A stretch of 63,500 bases of DNA from Tubiluchus corallicola (lineage: Eukaryota > Priapulida > Priapulimorpha > Priapulimorphida > Tubiluchidae): assembly GCA_030141605.1 (NCBI GenBank), contig JAQGDQ010000101.1:64001-127500 (forward strand), read 5' to 3'. The position numbers and the translations under genes are program-made. Shown one piece after another: positions 51,212 through 63,500 of this stretch. Under the pieces are notes generated by a model. That model did no database searches. It saw nothing but the letters and a program-made list of their open reading frames with translations, and had not been told where the DNA came from. The first letter of the stretch is position 1; the number at the start of each line of letters is the position of its first letter.

Positions 51212-54200
51212 TAGCAAAACATCACTATTAGTGTTAAATATTAAGTTTTATACAAAAAAAATGTCATAGCGATTCACTTTTTTGGACGAAGTGCGCAATG
51301 CATTATAACTATTTTGCGAGACAAATCAGGCACTAAATACCGGACGTCCCGCAAGTCAGAAGTGCAACGTCAGCTATGAAAATTCGCTATGTTTCATTTA
51401 GTAGCTTTTTTCATAAATGGGTCAGTGTGACGAAACGTTGGCGTTTTCGCCACTGCCTGGAGAAAATAAGAAAGTCATTTACTGGTCTTGCTGTTAATGA
51501 AATATCCTATGGTCATCGCATTGCGTGTGCGCGGTGTAGCCCAGTTTTTTATGTTCTTCTGTAAGGCGATCTTCTTTTTTGTAGTCTAATAGGTATTTTA
51601 TAGTCGTTAAGAGTGATTCTGGGCTGCTTTGTCTGGTTCTATCATCTACGAAAGACGTAACTCACGATTAAAATATTAAATAAACAGCTTATTCACTATC
51701 ATCTTGAATCCAGCCATGTACATTCTGCAACTAACCGCCTTGAACAAACGAAATTCCCGCTCTCAAAACGCGGATTGAGTCCTTATGCCAACATATTTCC
51801 TGCTTTGTAAGTTTTGTTTCATACTAGATATTACTAGATATTCGTTTTGAAAGAGATAAAAGAACGTTAGTATGCTCAGTAGTAGTAGAGGAGAAAAGAC
51901 TGAAGTTAGCTACGGTGTTTAGCAGCAAATAGCAATTTACCATTAGGAACCACAAATATCGATACCCGTGAACATGGAAGACACCCAGGATGATCCGGAA
52001 GGAAGTAGCTAGGTATCTAAAAAGAAACAGAAGGATATAACCAAGGCAATAACTAGAACAAACGTCTCTTGGTTTCCACGGACACAAAATTTAGCAATAC
52101 TAGTAAAAACAAAGAAATAACGGTCTTATACTGACCGTTATAAATTTATAAAGAAAGGGTATTAGCATTTAATTCATCTAAGTTTTCCTGGTGTCAATAA
52201 AACGTGCCGTTGCTAACACTTTCCAAAAAATGCCAGTTCTTACTGCCTAGGACGCACTTTCTAGTAAGAAAGTATGTATTTATATCTACATGTATCTATA
52301 CATTGGTAAACATTTTTAACTTAGATTATACTGGGAAAGTCGAATTAGGTTCATTCCATAACAACAAATGTGTCTAATATCTGCATATTTATTTGCATAG
52401 CGTGATATGTGCATGCATTTTAGTCTAATATCTCTAATGGCTAGTGAACACAATGTTCAATTGTTTGCAAATGTTTAGCTAGCGGAATTTTTTGCTGTGG
52501 GGCTGTTTACAAAGTGATCCATTGACACCTCCTAGCTACTACAGACGCTGTGCAAATACGAGAGTCAATTCTCAGACTTTATTGCTTCCACTTTCCCAAA
52601 CTTTTAGACTCTAGATCTACGTGAAAATACAAAAATACATGCACCTGTAAGAATTTCCTCTGAAATTCAAGAACTCACCTTGCAGTTCAGCACATTGTCT
52701 AGAGGCGTCCTACCCTTGATGCTAGGTTAGGGAATTAAGTGGAATTTTTTTTATTCTCACAAAAACAGATACACCTTTGACGGAAGTAATTAGGCTTGTG
52801 CAAAACAAATAATTAATGAAGCAGCTAAACAGAAGCGGATAAAAATTTACCGTGTGCGCGACTTCCTAGCTGCAAATTTTTGGTGCGAAAATTTAGCGAC
52901 AAAAAATTATGAAAATGTGTAATCTGTACGTGACTTTTGTTTATGTTAATTAACTTCCTTGAATTACATGACCTTTTTGCTGGCAGCAAAGCACAAGGTT
53001 ATAGAATTGCCGAATGGGCAAAGACGAGAACTGCCACTTTTAAACTGTGACTACTTAAAGCTATGGGTGACCAAATTTGTTCAACGTATAATACTCAAGA
53101 ATGAACAGATTTTGATGAATACTGAAAAGTGCTCAGTAACTTTGAAAGGGTCGTTGAAGAAGTAAAGTCAATTTTATCGAACAGCTGACAATCGATTTTC
53201 TTTTACCTTTTAATAGAAGATGATTAAGCTTGAACTTGGTAATAGATGTGGAAGAGAATTAATGGAGCAAAGTTCTGTCAGTTTTCTTCATTAAATAAGC
53301 AGGACTTCATGACTGGGCGTACAATATCTGGTCACAACTTTAATGACTTTTACAAATTACAATCAGGCCACAATTTTAGGGGAGCATAACATATGTCTTA
53401 GTGGTTATGCTGTGCAATATAACAGTCTGCTGCACATTTTGCAATGTCACCTTCGTCTAATTATTACAGCTTCTGAAGGATTTTAGTCTTTACAACTTCT
53501 ACTATAGGTTACTGCATCTCTGCTAAGAGCTTAAAATTGCTTTGTCGATAAGGCTGTTGTCATTTATAATTTTGAGATTTGTCATCAATCCATCATGCTC
53601 ATTAATTAAACAACAGGAGACCTTAACCACGTTTTAGCGGAACCATGCGAGGCATTGCCTTTGCCCTTCTGCGCAAGATTAAATTCAGAACACGCAACGG
53701 CCGTATTTCTTTTGTGCATCCTCTTTTTATTGGCCCGTTTCATCTTTAAATATCAGCTGGTACAGTCTGAATATTGAGATGTCAGAGGCATACACCTAAT
53801 AAAGTAACTTTCTTTCCTCGCTGTCTTATAAAGTTATGATTATGTTTTATCAAATGCAATAGATGTTTATTTTACTTCGCATATTGTGTAGGTTAGTCGC
53901 CTCCTGCAGTGGCCTTGAAGTTCAGTGATGCAGAATCTAACTGTAAAGGATTACTCCTTTAATCTTCCTAGCTCACTGACGGCACTAATAGGATGTGTCA
54001 TATCTGAAGAGGGCAAAATCTCATTGATCCCTGAATGAGCCGAGTGTTTATAGTGAGCAACCACCCTTCCGGATGGGCCGCAAATCCTACTTAACACGTT
54101 TCAATCACGACCTCAAAATGCAGTCCCGTTTTTCATGCATAAGTAATTACTGTTTTTCTATTATCCTTGCCTTTCAGAACGGCCGCCAACCTTGGCGGTT

Positions 54201-57200
54201 TTTTACTGACGGCTTTTGTTGTGTTAGTAAAAAATGCGTGGCAATACTATTAACTTATGATACTATTAGCAGGAAGGGGCATAAAAGCACCAACCCAAGA
54301 GGTATGATTTTTAACGCTTGCAAACTTCAGGTTTAACAGGATTATTTTCAAATTTATAAGCTTGAGCACCGAGAGTCTCTGCCCTGTCACCAAACCGTAA
54401 TCCAAGTTTAGAAATCGTCTGGAAAATACAGGACATCCAGAAAAAAAAATTGTAAAAGAGAACCTCATCGACGTATTGCCCGGTTTCCCCACTTTCCAAA
54501 GATTCAAAAATTCCCTTCCAAGACGCCCACTAAACGCCACTTAGACGTTTTTATTACATGGCATTTCGTCAATGAGCAAAAAATGACAATTTTTTCGAGG
54601 TTCGACCACCGTACCTACAGAAAACAGCTCACAAAACGTTCTAATTTCGCTTCGGGGTCTTAAAGAGAATTTACAAGTCTGTGGAAAAAACAAAACCGAG
54701 CAACACAACGATTACGATTATAAGAATTTCTTTTATAAATGTCTTTATGAAGATGAAGAGTAGCCCTTTTTACTGGACGACCCTGTAGTTTAGAAATAAA
54801 CTAAACTAAATTAAACTAAACAATATGCATTGACACAATGTATGCAAATGATTTTACAGAACACCTCGCTTACAACTTTTAAACTTTTCAATAGAAATAA
54901 AAGTGCCAGAAATTTGAAGGACACTTTTGTATATGCAGAGTTAATTGCTTCTAGGACGCTGCCAACAAGACTTCACATTTTGCGGTGCCTTTGTTAACTG
55001 GAGTTGTTCTGCATTTAAGCAAAAACTAATTATCAAAACTTCTGATACCAAAAAGGACAGCAAGGTTTATCGCTTTCTCTGGTCAAGGCATCTGCCAGGC
55101 CGGTAATATTGATTGGTAAAATTTTATCGTAAAAATGCTGATGGGTCAGAGGTGCGTGGACTTGCATTAATCTCATAACGACATTGAATTTCTTGTTTGT
55201 TGGTTGCTGGTTCAAATACCAGCCTCTTCATACGTTCCATGATTTTACATAGCTTCCATGATTTCCACCATATGTTAAACTATTGCGTTTCTGTTTTGCA
55301 CTGTTTTGATGGCACTATACCTTACGTAATGTGGAAAAGGAAATGAGTTTGCTGCTATAATTGCTTTGCGCATCTTGGGGTAAAAATAGAGAAATAATAA
55401 TCTGGTAACTAATTTTAGTTTGTTAATTTCAGTCAGTAGTGCTGGGTCGCTAATACGAAAACTAAGGGCACTGTTGAATTGTTCGATACTATGTTACTCA
55501 GTTAAAGACGGCGGATAAATTCTTATTGCACCACCCGAGTTATTAGTAGTTACCTGGGAATTTATCTTCTCGCAAAAGTATATAAACCGTAAATCCAACA
55601 ATAGATAAGTCAACGCAACGATGATTGCGAACAATGTGATGAAAATACGGAAAGCACGATTCAATTACAAAATTCTTGTTCAGTTGAACCGATATCTCTG
55701 TCTTGAGTCAGCGTCTTGGGTCGTGAAATGCTCGAGACCTACGCCCAGGAACTTCCTACACAATGACATGTGTAACAGAGGAATCGTCGACCTTTTCAAG
55801 GACTAATTCTCAATTATCATTAATTACTTATACGTATGCTATATAAGCCGATCATCGTGCGCACGCGTGTAGTGTTTCATTCGAATTTATAAAAGCTTTT
55901 TTTGAAATTCTGACGTAATCCAACACTTTTCACTCTCCACAAAAACATTTTGGCATAGCAGTGTCTCGTCGCATTTGCATTTTTTATGACAAAAACATTT
56001 TCTACATCCTTCGAGTTCCTCAATAGCAAAATGAAGCAATCAACGTAAACAGGCCTAATATTATGGTCAACAAAAGCCAAATCTAAAATTCAAGAGAAAT
56101 CTAAAATTTGAAGATAATAAATGTAATTTTAAAGACCCCTGCTGAAGGTTAAAGCAAAACAAGGTTAATCATATCTTCGTGACTTACAAAAGCAGTTAAT
56201 GTTTTTTATCTAGCTTTTAACTTTTGTGATGCACTAATAGCAATAAGATTTTTCCAATTTTAGGATAATATTGGATTATAGGATAATGTTACAATTAAAA
56301 ATTCTGCATTGTGAAGTACATAGTAGTGTACATTGTGATGATCGTAATAACATCTCAGTACAGGAGAAGTCTATTTCAAGACCATGACAGTATGATTGCG
56401 TTCTATCTTGATATGAGTCACTGAGTCATATGAGATACCTGTAACTCAGAGCCCTGATTACATCTGTGGTGGTCAAAATTTGTGATCCGTTTCTAGTTCT
56501 GGTATGAATAAGCTAATTGCTGTACTATAAAAAAAACATGTCGCTACGTGACTGTATAACAGTATGTTGTGTGATACAATGATAGATGAATGTTTGCCCA
56601 GGGCAAGGATTTGATACACGTTTCAGAAATTAGGAGAAAAGCGGTAAACTTTGCTTTAGGCGTAACTCTACAGCATCAGCGAGTCTGCATTACTTTCACT
56701 CATTTCACTGCGCATCATCGCAACATTCTTTTGTTCAACGATATTCGCAAAAATCAAATGTTCTCGTAACTAAATTGAATATTTGTTAAAATAGTTATTC
56801 GATGCGTAACATAGGTAATTGCAAAAAATGATAGCCATAATGCACATTCTTTCTTACATTGTACGTATCCAATTATGTATATATATTTAATCTACGTGGC
56901 CTGACCACACACAGTTAAAAAATTGTGTATGGAAATAGGCATTCATAATAATTATTCTTAAACCCAAGCTTGGTTATAACGTAAATTACTGATATCCTAG
57001 AGCTGTCATTATTGCAACGCGCTTGTAGCTAAACAAACTAAATCTATTTTGGAAAAACCAACTGAACATCAACTACGTCTTGGAACGTCGTGTACAAATC
57101 AAGCGTTAGTTTTTTTAACTTTTAAAAATCTCACAATAAAAAATCTTCAAGATCAAAGAAGCAATCTTGGTTACATGTTAATAGCTAGCGTAAACAACGA

Positions 57201-60200
57201 ATGCACATGTAAATTTCAAACGTGCATAAAAATTTGAAATTTACATTGTTTTCACATTTAATGGCTATCACACAATTCCTCACAATACCTTTACTAGCGA
57301 CAAGTAGCTGATACCTGAAACTGCTCTTGTTAAAAATTTGTTCTCTTTATTAACTTTCTGGCTGCATAAAAAATATATTGAAAAACCATAATTTCGTCCT
57401 AATTAATGGTGATAACTGTTATACCGTACCAACTCATTTATTACAAATTTTTAATAACTAAATTCGCGTGTGAAAAAGGCATCTAACGGGTGAAAGGTTA
57501 CAGGCTTAAAATGCTAATAAATGTATTAAGGGGTAATCATCTAACAAGTAATTTTTCGGTGAACCGTTTTCAAACTGAGACAGTTTTGTTCATTACAAGG
57601 CTAGTTGCGTAATAAATCTAAAAACAGATCGGGCGTTTCCGTGTGTTCAGTTCTTCAAGTAATTTCCTCTCAATTTTTTGTGTTGACACAAAAATGAACA
57701 TTCATACGTAGAAGTGGCTGTAACTGTTTCAAAATGAAAGCATGCTTACAGGAAATTTTGTGTAAGACAAGTGTCCTTCGGTGCGTCAGGAAAAGTTGAC
57801 TTTTTCGGCAGATACTCGAATTACTCTGATATTAATTTTTGCCGAGTCATCTATCTAAACAGTCAGTGAGTTGGCTAATCAATTCACTAACCATCCAACT
57901 ACTTGGTCAACCAATAACCAAAGCGCCCAGTCAGTCACTTAGTTGGTCAATCGTTCAATATGTAAATAAGCTTGTTAATCATTAGTTAGCAATTCTTTCG
58001 CTTCTTCATCTATCATTTATTCGTTTGCCTATTTGTTAATGTAAATTATGCAATACCAAAGCAATATTGCGCATGCTAAGCTTAGCTTGAACAGCAATGC
58101 ACTAAGTATCAAACTAACTTTGTGCGTAGGTTTACTTTTGACTCCCATTTGCAGGCTAAATAATCTCCATTGCTCCTTCAGTGCTGAGGTATGTACTATT
58201 CCCTCCTATAGTAACTTAGTCTGAGTACACAATCCATTTTGAGTTTCAGTCTCACTTGTTTAGGGCTATAGTTGCTAAGTGTCTACTTTTTGCGAAAAGA
58301 ATAATGACTATAACGTATTGGATAGATTTAAATTAATGATCCTTAAATTTTTGATTAAATTGTCAAACTTAAAAATCAATTATTTTTAGCTAGTTTGACT
58401 AGCCAGAACTTGACTAGAGTAAGAAAATGCTGTTACTGTTCACGTGTTTGAAGCAATCTTTAAGTGAACTACTTAAAAGAATTCGCGTGTGAAAGAACTT
58501 GTGCGGACAATTAGGTAAAGGGACTTAACTCAGAGGAACAGTACTCTGTTTTACAAACTTGTGTGCCACTGTGCCTGTTAAATTGCTCGAACCATTAGAA
58601 GAACAGTAACAATAACAACGTCGTCAACAAAAAGTGCTTTGTTTGCATAATGATACCTCTCATAAACACATGGTTTAATATAACAAATGTATAATTATTA
58701 TCTCCTACAAATACTGAATTTTTTAGTTGCCAGACGCTTTTTAAAGTCGGCGTCACGACTGCCGACAAATAAAATGTCAGCTCAAGAATTACTATTTACA
58801 AAAATAATCACATCATGGATTTAAAAAGAGAACCCGCTGTAAAGTGGGAGGTTATTTTCCTTAACATTGGATAAATTTAAAACGGAAGATACAACGTACT
58901 TAGAGTTGTTCAATGATTTAATTGTTTGATAAAAAGATTTAAAAACTCTAAAAACTGTACAAATTTAGTAGCCGTATGAAAGTTGCCGTAATGTCTGGCG
59001 ATTATACCTACATTAACTAACAGTAACTAGATTGCTCGTTTATGGGAGCAATTCGCAAACGGGAAGCACTTTCTTCCCAGTTCCCAAGGAGAGAATGTTA
59101 AATTTAAAGTTTTTAACCAGGGGAAATAATGAGAAGAACTTCAGTCAGAAGAAAAATTCCAAACAGGAGAAGAACGTACTATGTTATTGGATGATCCATC
59201 GGAATTCTCTTTTATTCGACCAAGATTTAAAATAAGTTTAGCTTTAAAATGGAATAGGAATTGGGGAATCAAGGGATAATTTGGTTAGCAATGTAAGTTG
59301 GGAATCTCACGCAGTGATTTTGAGCATCCAGTAGCCTTTTAAAGTTATGTCTATCGAATTTATTATACAGTACTGCACATTAAAACCTCTTCCAGAAAAT
59401 GCCTCTTTGCGCACCATGTGTGACTATTTAATCAACGCTGGACTAATATTAATCTCAACTGTGAAGTAAATATCTGCAAAATTTTAATTTGTAACGTTTT
59501 ATTTAACCATGTTGAAAAATAAAAGTTGAACACTTGTTACGGTGCTATGTATAAAGAATTGGCGAAACAGCCCTTACATATTATGGCAACTGTGTGCACA
59601 GCGATACTAAAATTGCGCTTTGGTGCATGCATGTAATTAGCCACAAACAATAAATCATGCACAAATTTTGCACGTAGTGAGCTCTCTCTAGCAACGAATT
59701 CTGATACAAGCATGATAATTATTGTGTGTTTATTAATCATAAATAACAGTATTCTGCCTGCGGGCTTTGTCCTTGTTGAGTTACTTGAATACAGTGATTG
59801 CGATACGATATACATACTTATATCCTAGGGCATGACAGCCCTGAGTTTCACCACGTTTTAAATAATACATCCGCCTCTGTAAATAAGCCATAAAGAATAG
59901 TTACAGACAATTTATATTAAAATTCAGTAGTTTGTATTTAAATATCGATTTAATTGTGTGTTCGACAAAACAGTTTTGCTAGCATTAAAATTATTTTGTC
60001 ATTTCGTTTTTTGGAGGATATTTTAAAGTGTTTATCGCGCTGCTAAATTTTCGACGTCAAAACTGACAAATTCTTTGTTATAAACTGAAATTTAATATCC
60101 TCACTCAATTTAGTTTTGTACATAAATTGAAGCAATTGTTTGCATAGAAGGTATGTAATTGTATTGCACTTTTTAGAGCGTGAGATGCGTTGAAATCAGC

Positions 60201-60306
60201 CATGTTTCTGCATGTTTTCATTTTTCATGAACCTGCTCTTGTACCATTTCCTTCCATGAAACTTCCTTCGCATTTTGTCTCCTGCGCAGTTCTTTAGATA
60301 AAAAGA
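51212..60306. other. Gene-poor stretch with no supported gene
   Basis: I examined both strands for frames with splice signals and family motifs and found none. Notable only: a retroelement-like 3' end with (AAACT)n at 54795-54822; a degenerate TCAN/GTCA-rich low-complexity run at 57840-57960; and TATATAAA at 55578, 43 bp before an ATG opening a 61-codon frame with no similarity or signal peptide. Confidence 0.4.
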
Positions 60307-60375
60307 CGGGACATGTGGCCGAATGGCTTACATTTCGGACTGCAACCACGCAGTCTTGAGTTGGATACTAGCAGC
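60307..60375 (+). repeat. tRNA-like SINE head
   Basis: GACATGTGGCCGAATGGC matches a tRNA Leu/Ser-type A-box region (TGGCCGAGTGG) and TTGAGTTGGATACTAG is a degraded B-box. The acceptor stem does not pair convincingly, so I call it a SINE or tRNA pseudogene rather than a working tRNA. Confidence 0.5.
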
Positions 60376-61984
60376 TGGAAACGTCAGAACTTATACCCTA
60401 CATGTTATATTTTGTTTGTGTGCTGCGTCCTTACCATTACTGTTGTAAGTGTAAGTCGCTAATAGGCGTTAGTGCTAATGTCGTCTGATAAACGAGCGAC
60501 AGCAAATAAATCTTGTCTTTTGTCTTTTTTGAATTTGGGACAGTTACTGTCGGTCTGCATATTTATGAAATTTATAAAACGTGGGTCGGGTGACTCTGCA
60601 GTAAGATAAACAATGCCTTGAAGGTTGCGGGGACATCTTGTCATCTCTAGGATCTCCTAATGTGAATTACCTCTTAAAAACGCTATTTGAAGGAACGTAG
60701 AAACATTTTCTTTTGTATACGTCAAAAAACATTGCTACACAAAAATATGGCGGAACTTCAACATTGCCTAATATCGAGTCACCTTACAGAGGTCATGGTC
60801 GACAAGTTATCTGAAGGTCAACATGTACGATATAGATACTCCAAAATGCGTAAAACTATAGCGCAACCAATAGTAACTTATACGATAATAGAGAGTCTGG
60901 TTTTATAACATTTCCAAACTACGATGTGCGACATTTTCCTCTGTCTGAGCTTGCCAACGGTACCTAAATTAAATGAAGGTCAAACAACGACAGCGGCTAT
61001 TTAGTTGCTTTTGCCTTGCTGAAACAAAAGTTTTTAAGTGTCTATAAAGAATTTGCTTGACAGTATATTTTGATGCTATGTGACGCAATGTTTAAATAAT
61101 TATATTTTCAGCGATTCACTTCAAAAAGACCTTGCCATCAGGTGCTTTAAGTCAGCCATCATTTTTTACAAAGTGAACGTAGTATAACGTTAAAAACCCT
61201 GACATGTTAAATTACTTGTTAAATTTCCACATAAAGAAATTACCAGCATGTCTTTCTATATAGCCTGCGGTGCTAACTATTAATTAGGTGAGATGACATT
61301 CCTCTTACGCGTGTTGTTCAGAAGTAAGATTAAAGTAGCTGCTATTTCGATTCAAATATGAACTGCTATCGTCATACCTTTAAATGAGTACATTTTAATT
61401 AAAGTGACTTGCCAATAAACGTTTCCATGTTATATCGCACAAAGAGAGTAAACAAAATTTATGCTATCAATTACTTCATGTATCTTATGAACTATATATT
61501 CACCATATAGAACATTAAGTTTATATTTGCAATACAGACAGATCTGTTGGAAGGGGCAAGGTTTTTTGAGTTTGTTATCGTAAATCTGCTTTTGGGGGAG
61601 AAGGGGCTGTGTAAGTTTCCTGATATGTAGTTTAGAAAGTAAACAAAAGTATGGAAATACATAAGATCATAACCGGTTCCATATGGGACTGGTATTACAA
61701 GTTTTCAGCAATACAGTAGTACATTTTTCTACTGTAAATTTTTCCAAAGAATTACCACAATTTGTAATAATGCTCATTGGATTTTCGTGTTAATCAACTG
61801 GAGACATACAATAGTTTAATGACTTTCGCCTCTAGTTTTAATCTAAGATAGCTGCCAAGTTTTCTTAGATACTAAAATTTAAGGGTAAGTTGGATTGTCG
61901 CATTGCCCCGTACTTTTACACCCTCAGCTCAGTACTTTTGCACACTTTACGGAACGTAGTTATTTTAATTATGTATTCAAATTG

Positions 61985-62157
61985 TAAGTAGGCTTAGATA
62001 CGTGTCATTGTGTTTGCCTCTGTAAGCTTTTGCTTGTTTTTATTATTTTTATAATGATTGTTGTAATTTTGATCAGTGATAATAGTTCCTATGTGAACTA
62101 ATGTTTTCTGTAATTCAATATCGACTTTCAATAAACGACTTGCTTGCTTACTTGCTC
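61985..62157 (+). repeat. Probable LINE/SINE 3' end with CTTG tail
   Basis: The segment ends CAATAAACGACTTGCTTGCTTACTTGCT, a poly(A)-like signal followed by a 4-bp simple repeat. That is a common 3' terminus of non-LTR retroelements. No coding part is visible upstream. Confidence 0.35.
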
Positions 62158-62216
62158 AGTATTATTGGCAGCTAACATAAAAGTTTGTTTAATCAGTAAC
62201 GAAAGGTTGAATGATA

Positions 62217-62305
62217 AATGTGTGTGCTTAGCGACCGAAGTAAGTCAGTAAGCGAATAGATGACCACCGGAAAACTGGATGGGTGACCACCCGGGGCAGT
62301 TTCAC
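62217..62305 (+). repeat. 5S rRNA-derived SINE, copy 4
   Basis: TGCTTAGCGACCGAAGTAAG is followed by AAACTGGATGGGTGACCACC, closely matching the 5S C-box region GGATGGGTGACCGCC. Downstream GGGGCAGTTTCACC matches the 3' flank of copy 1 (GGGCGGTTTCA), so these share more than the 5S core. Confidence 0.6.
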
Positions 62306-63500
62306 CTCTTGCTATTTACCTCAGCTGTTACTCTCATAAAAAATGATATACACGCATCCGAACATAGCAAGATACTGCTGCCAAACCAGTATTTCAATTT
62401 AGAGGACTGGTTTTGTTGACAAACCAGATTCTGTTCTTACCACATTCGTCTACATTAATAATAAATAATTATTAAAATTACACATCATTGAACAATAAAC
62501 AGTGTTTCACTCAGAAAATGATAGTATATCCAATGATTCCACTGCTGTGAGCCATACTGCTATCATACAATATATTTGAATTTATAATTAAAAACGTTAG
62601 CTGTAATTAATTACATAAATACACAAAACTTTACATTCATCTTACACAGTTCTGAATACTTAAACATTACAAAAAATGTTTTTACATATTAAATACGTGA
62701 AATTGAAATTTAGTGGTTTGTTGGTATTTTGCGTTGGCGTTTGAGTTTTTGTGCGTAGTGGGTTTTAATGCTGGAAGCCTGGAATGTAAAATTGCTAATT
62801 GCCTAATTGTGTAATTCACATTAGGTAAAACGGAGGCTATAGTGAAATTTTCTAGCAAATCGATCAATTTTTCAGGTCAACCGTTCTTTTTCAAATTAGA
62901 CAAACATGCAAATTACGACCTCGAGACTGCTAGACTATTAATTGACACGACTGACAAAGTGTTTACATGCTTGTGACGTTACTTGGCAGATATCATCTAT
63001 CATTACCCTGAACCTTTTAATTAATGTGTCAATAGTAAAAGTTGAAAACTCTTTCATTTTCACTTGTTCTTGCTGCTTAATTGTTTTCTGATAGGAGTCT
63101 GCTTCAAAATAGGTTTCGAGTTTGCAATAAGACGGCAAAAAATGACATTTTACGAATGTTTGTGATACATTTGCTGTTTGACCCTTTCATAGCTACACAA
63201 CGGTGTATTTTCGAATTTTTATCAATAATATGAATATGAAGTTATTAGAGCACCCCTAGAGCTCTAGAGAGGAAATTACTTTTCTCTTAACCCAAAAAGA
63301 AAAAATGAAATTGCTTCTTATACTGTGATAGGATCTGAATGACCCTAGAAGGATTTTACTGCCTCAAAACGTTATTGTTATAGCTCTCGGGTTAAGCTAA
63401 CTTATGTGATGCAAGACATGTTTTAAAACTATAACCTTAAATATTTGTAGATTAAAACATATATTTAGATAAGTATTGACATTAAAACAGTAAAGAGGCT

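Noticed and set aside
60307-60375. Functional tRNA gene
   Set aside because: A- and B-box-like blocks are present but the acceptor and T stems do not pair well; more likely a SINE or tRNA pseudogene.

Overview
This window is nuclear DNA from an invertebrate animal, not a prokaryote. Its genes are split by spliceosomal introns, the sequence between them is AT-rich and full of SINE, MITE and hAT-type repeats, and the recognisable proteins are metazoan: a kainate-type glutamate receptor, Beclin-1, an IRAK4-type kinase, a LicD/fukutin-family protein and a MYORG-like GH31 protein. An ascidian (tunicate) fits the compact genes and the AG splice-acceptor-like site just upstream of each visible start codon. 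That is an inference; nothing here proves the clade. Exons were assembled by hand from reading frame, splice consensus and remembered family sequence, with no alignment run.

Layout. 713-6222 (+): the last six exons of a kainate receptor whose 5' part lies left of the window. 7745-22235 (-): a complete 12-exon BECN1 gene, tail-to-tail with the receptor. Its introns hold a 1.33 kb hAT transposon with 8-bp target duplications, a foldback MITE, tRNA-derived SINEs and an exact 81-bp tandem duplication. 24942-26132 (-): an IRAK4-like death-domain kinase with an uninterrupted coding region. 27728-28438 (+): a short membrane-anchored LicD/fukutin-like protein, divergent from the kinase. 34149-38031 (+): a three-exon type II membrane GH31 protein of MYORG type. 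38-63.5 kb is gene-poor and repeat-rich (5S rRNA-derived and tRNA-derived SINEs, a mariner-type MITE, long trinucleotide arrays). It has one candidate signal-peptide exon with a TATA box at 43.4 kb.

The genes do not form an operon or a shared pathway. Beclin-1 acts in autophagy, IRAK4 in Toll/IL-1 signalling, the LicD protein probably in glycan phosphotransfer, the GH31 protein in the secretory pathway, and the receptor at synapses.

The most interesting observations are about protein chemistry: the GH31 protein seems to lack both catalytic aspartates, the LicD protein has altered metal-binding acidic residues, the Beclin BH3 lacks its Gly-Asp pair, and the kinase APE motif is altered. BECN1 also contains a well-supported GC-AG intron. 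I found no sign of a wholly new multi-gene system.
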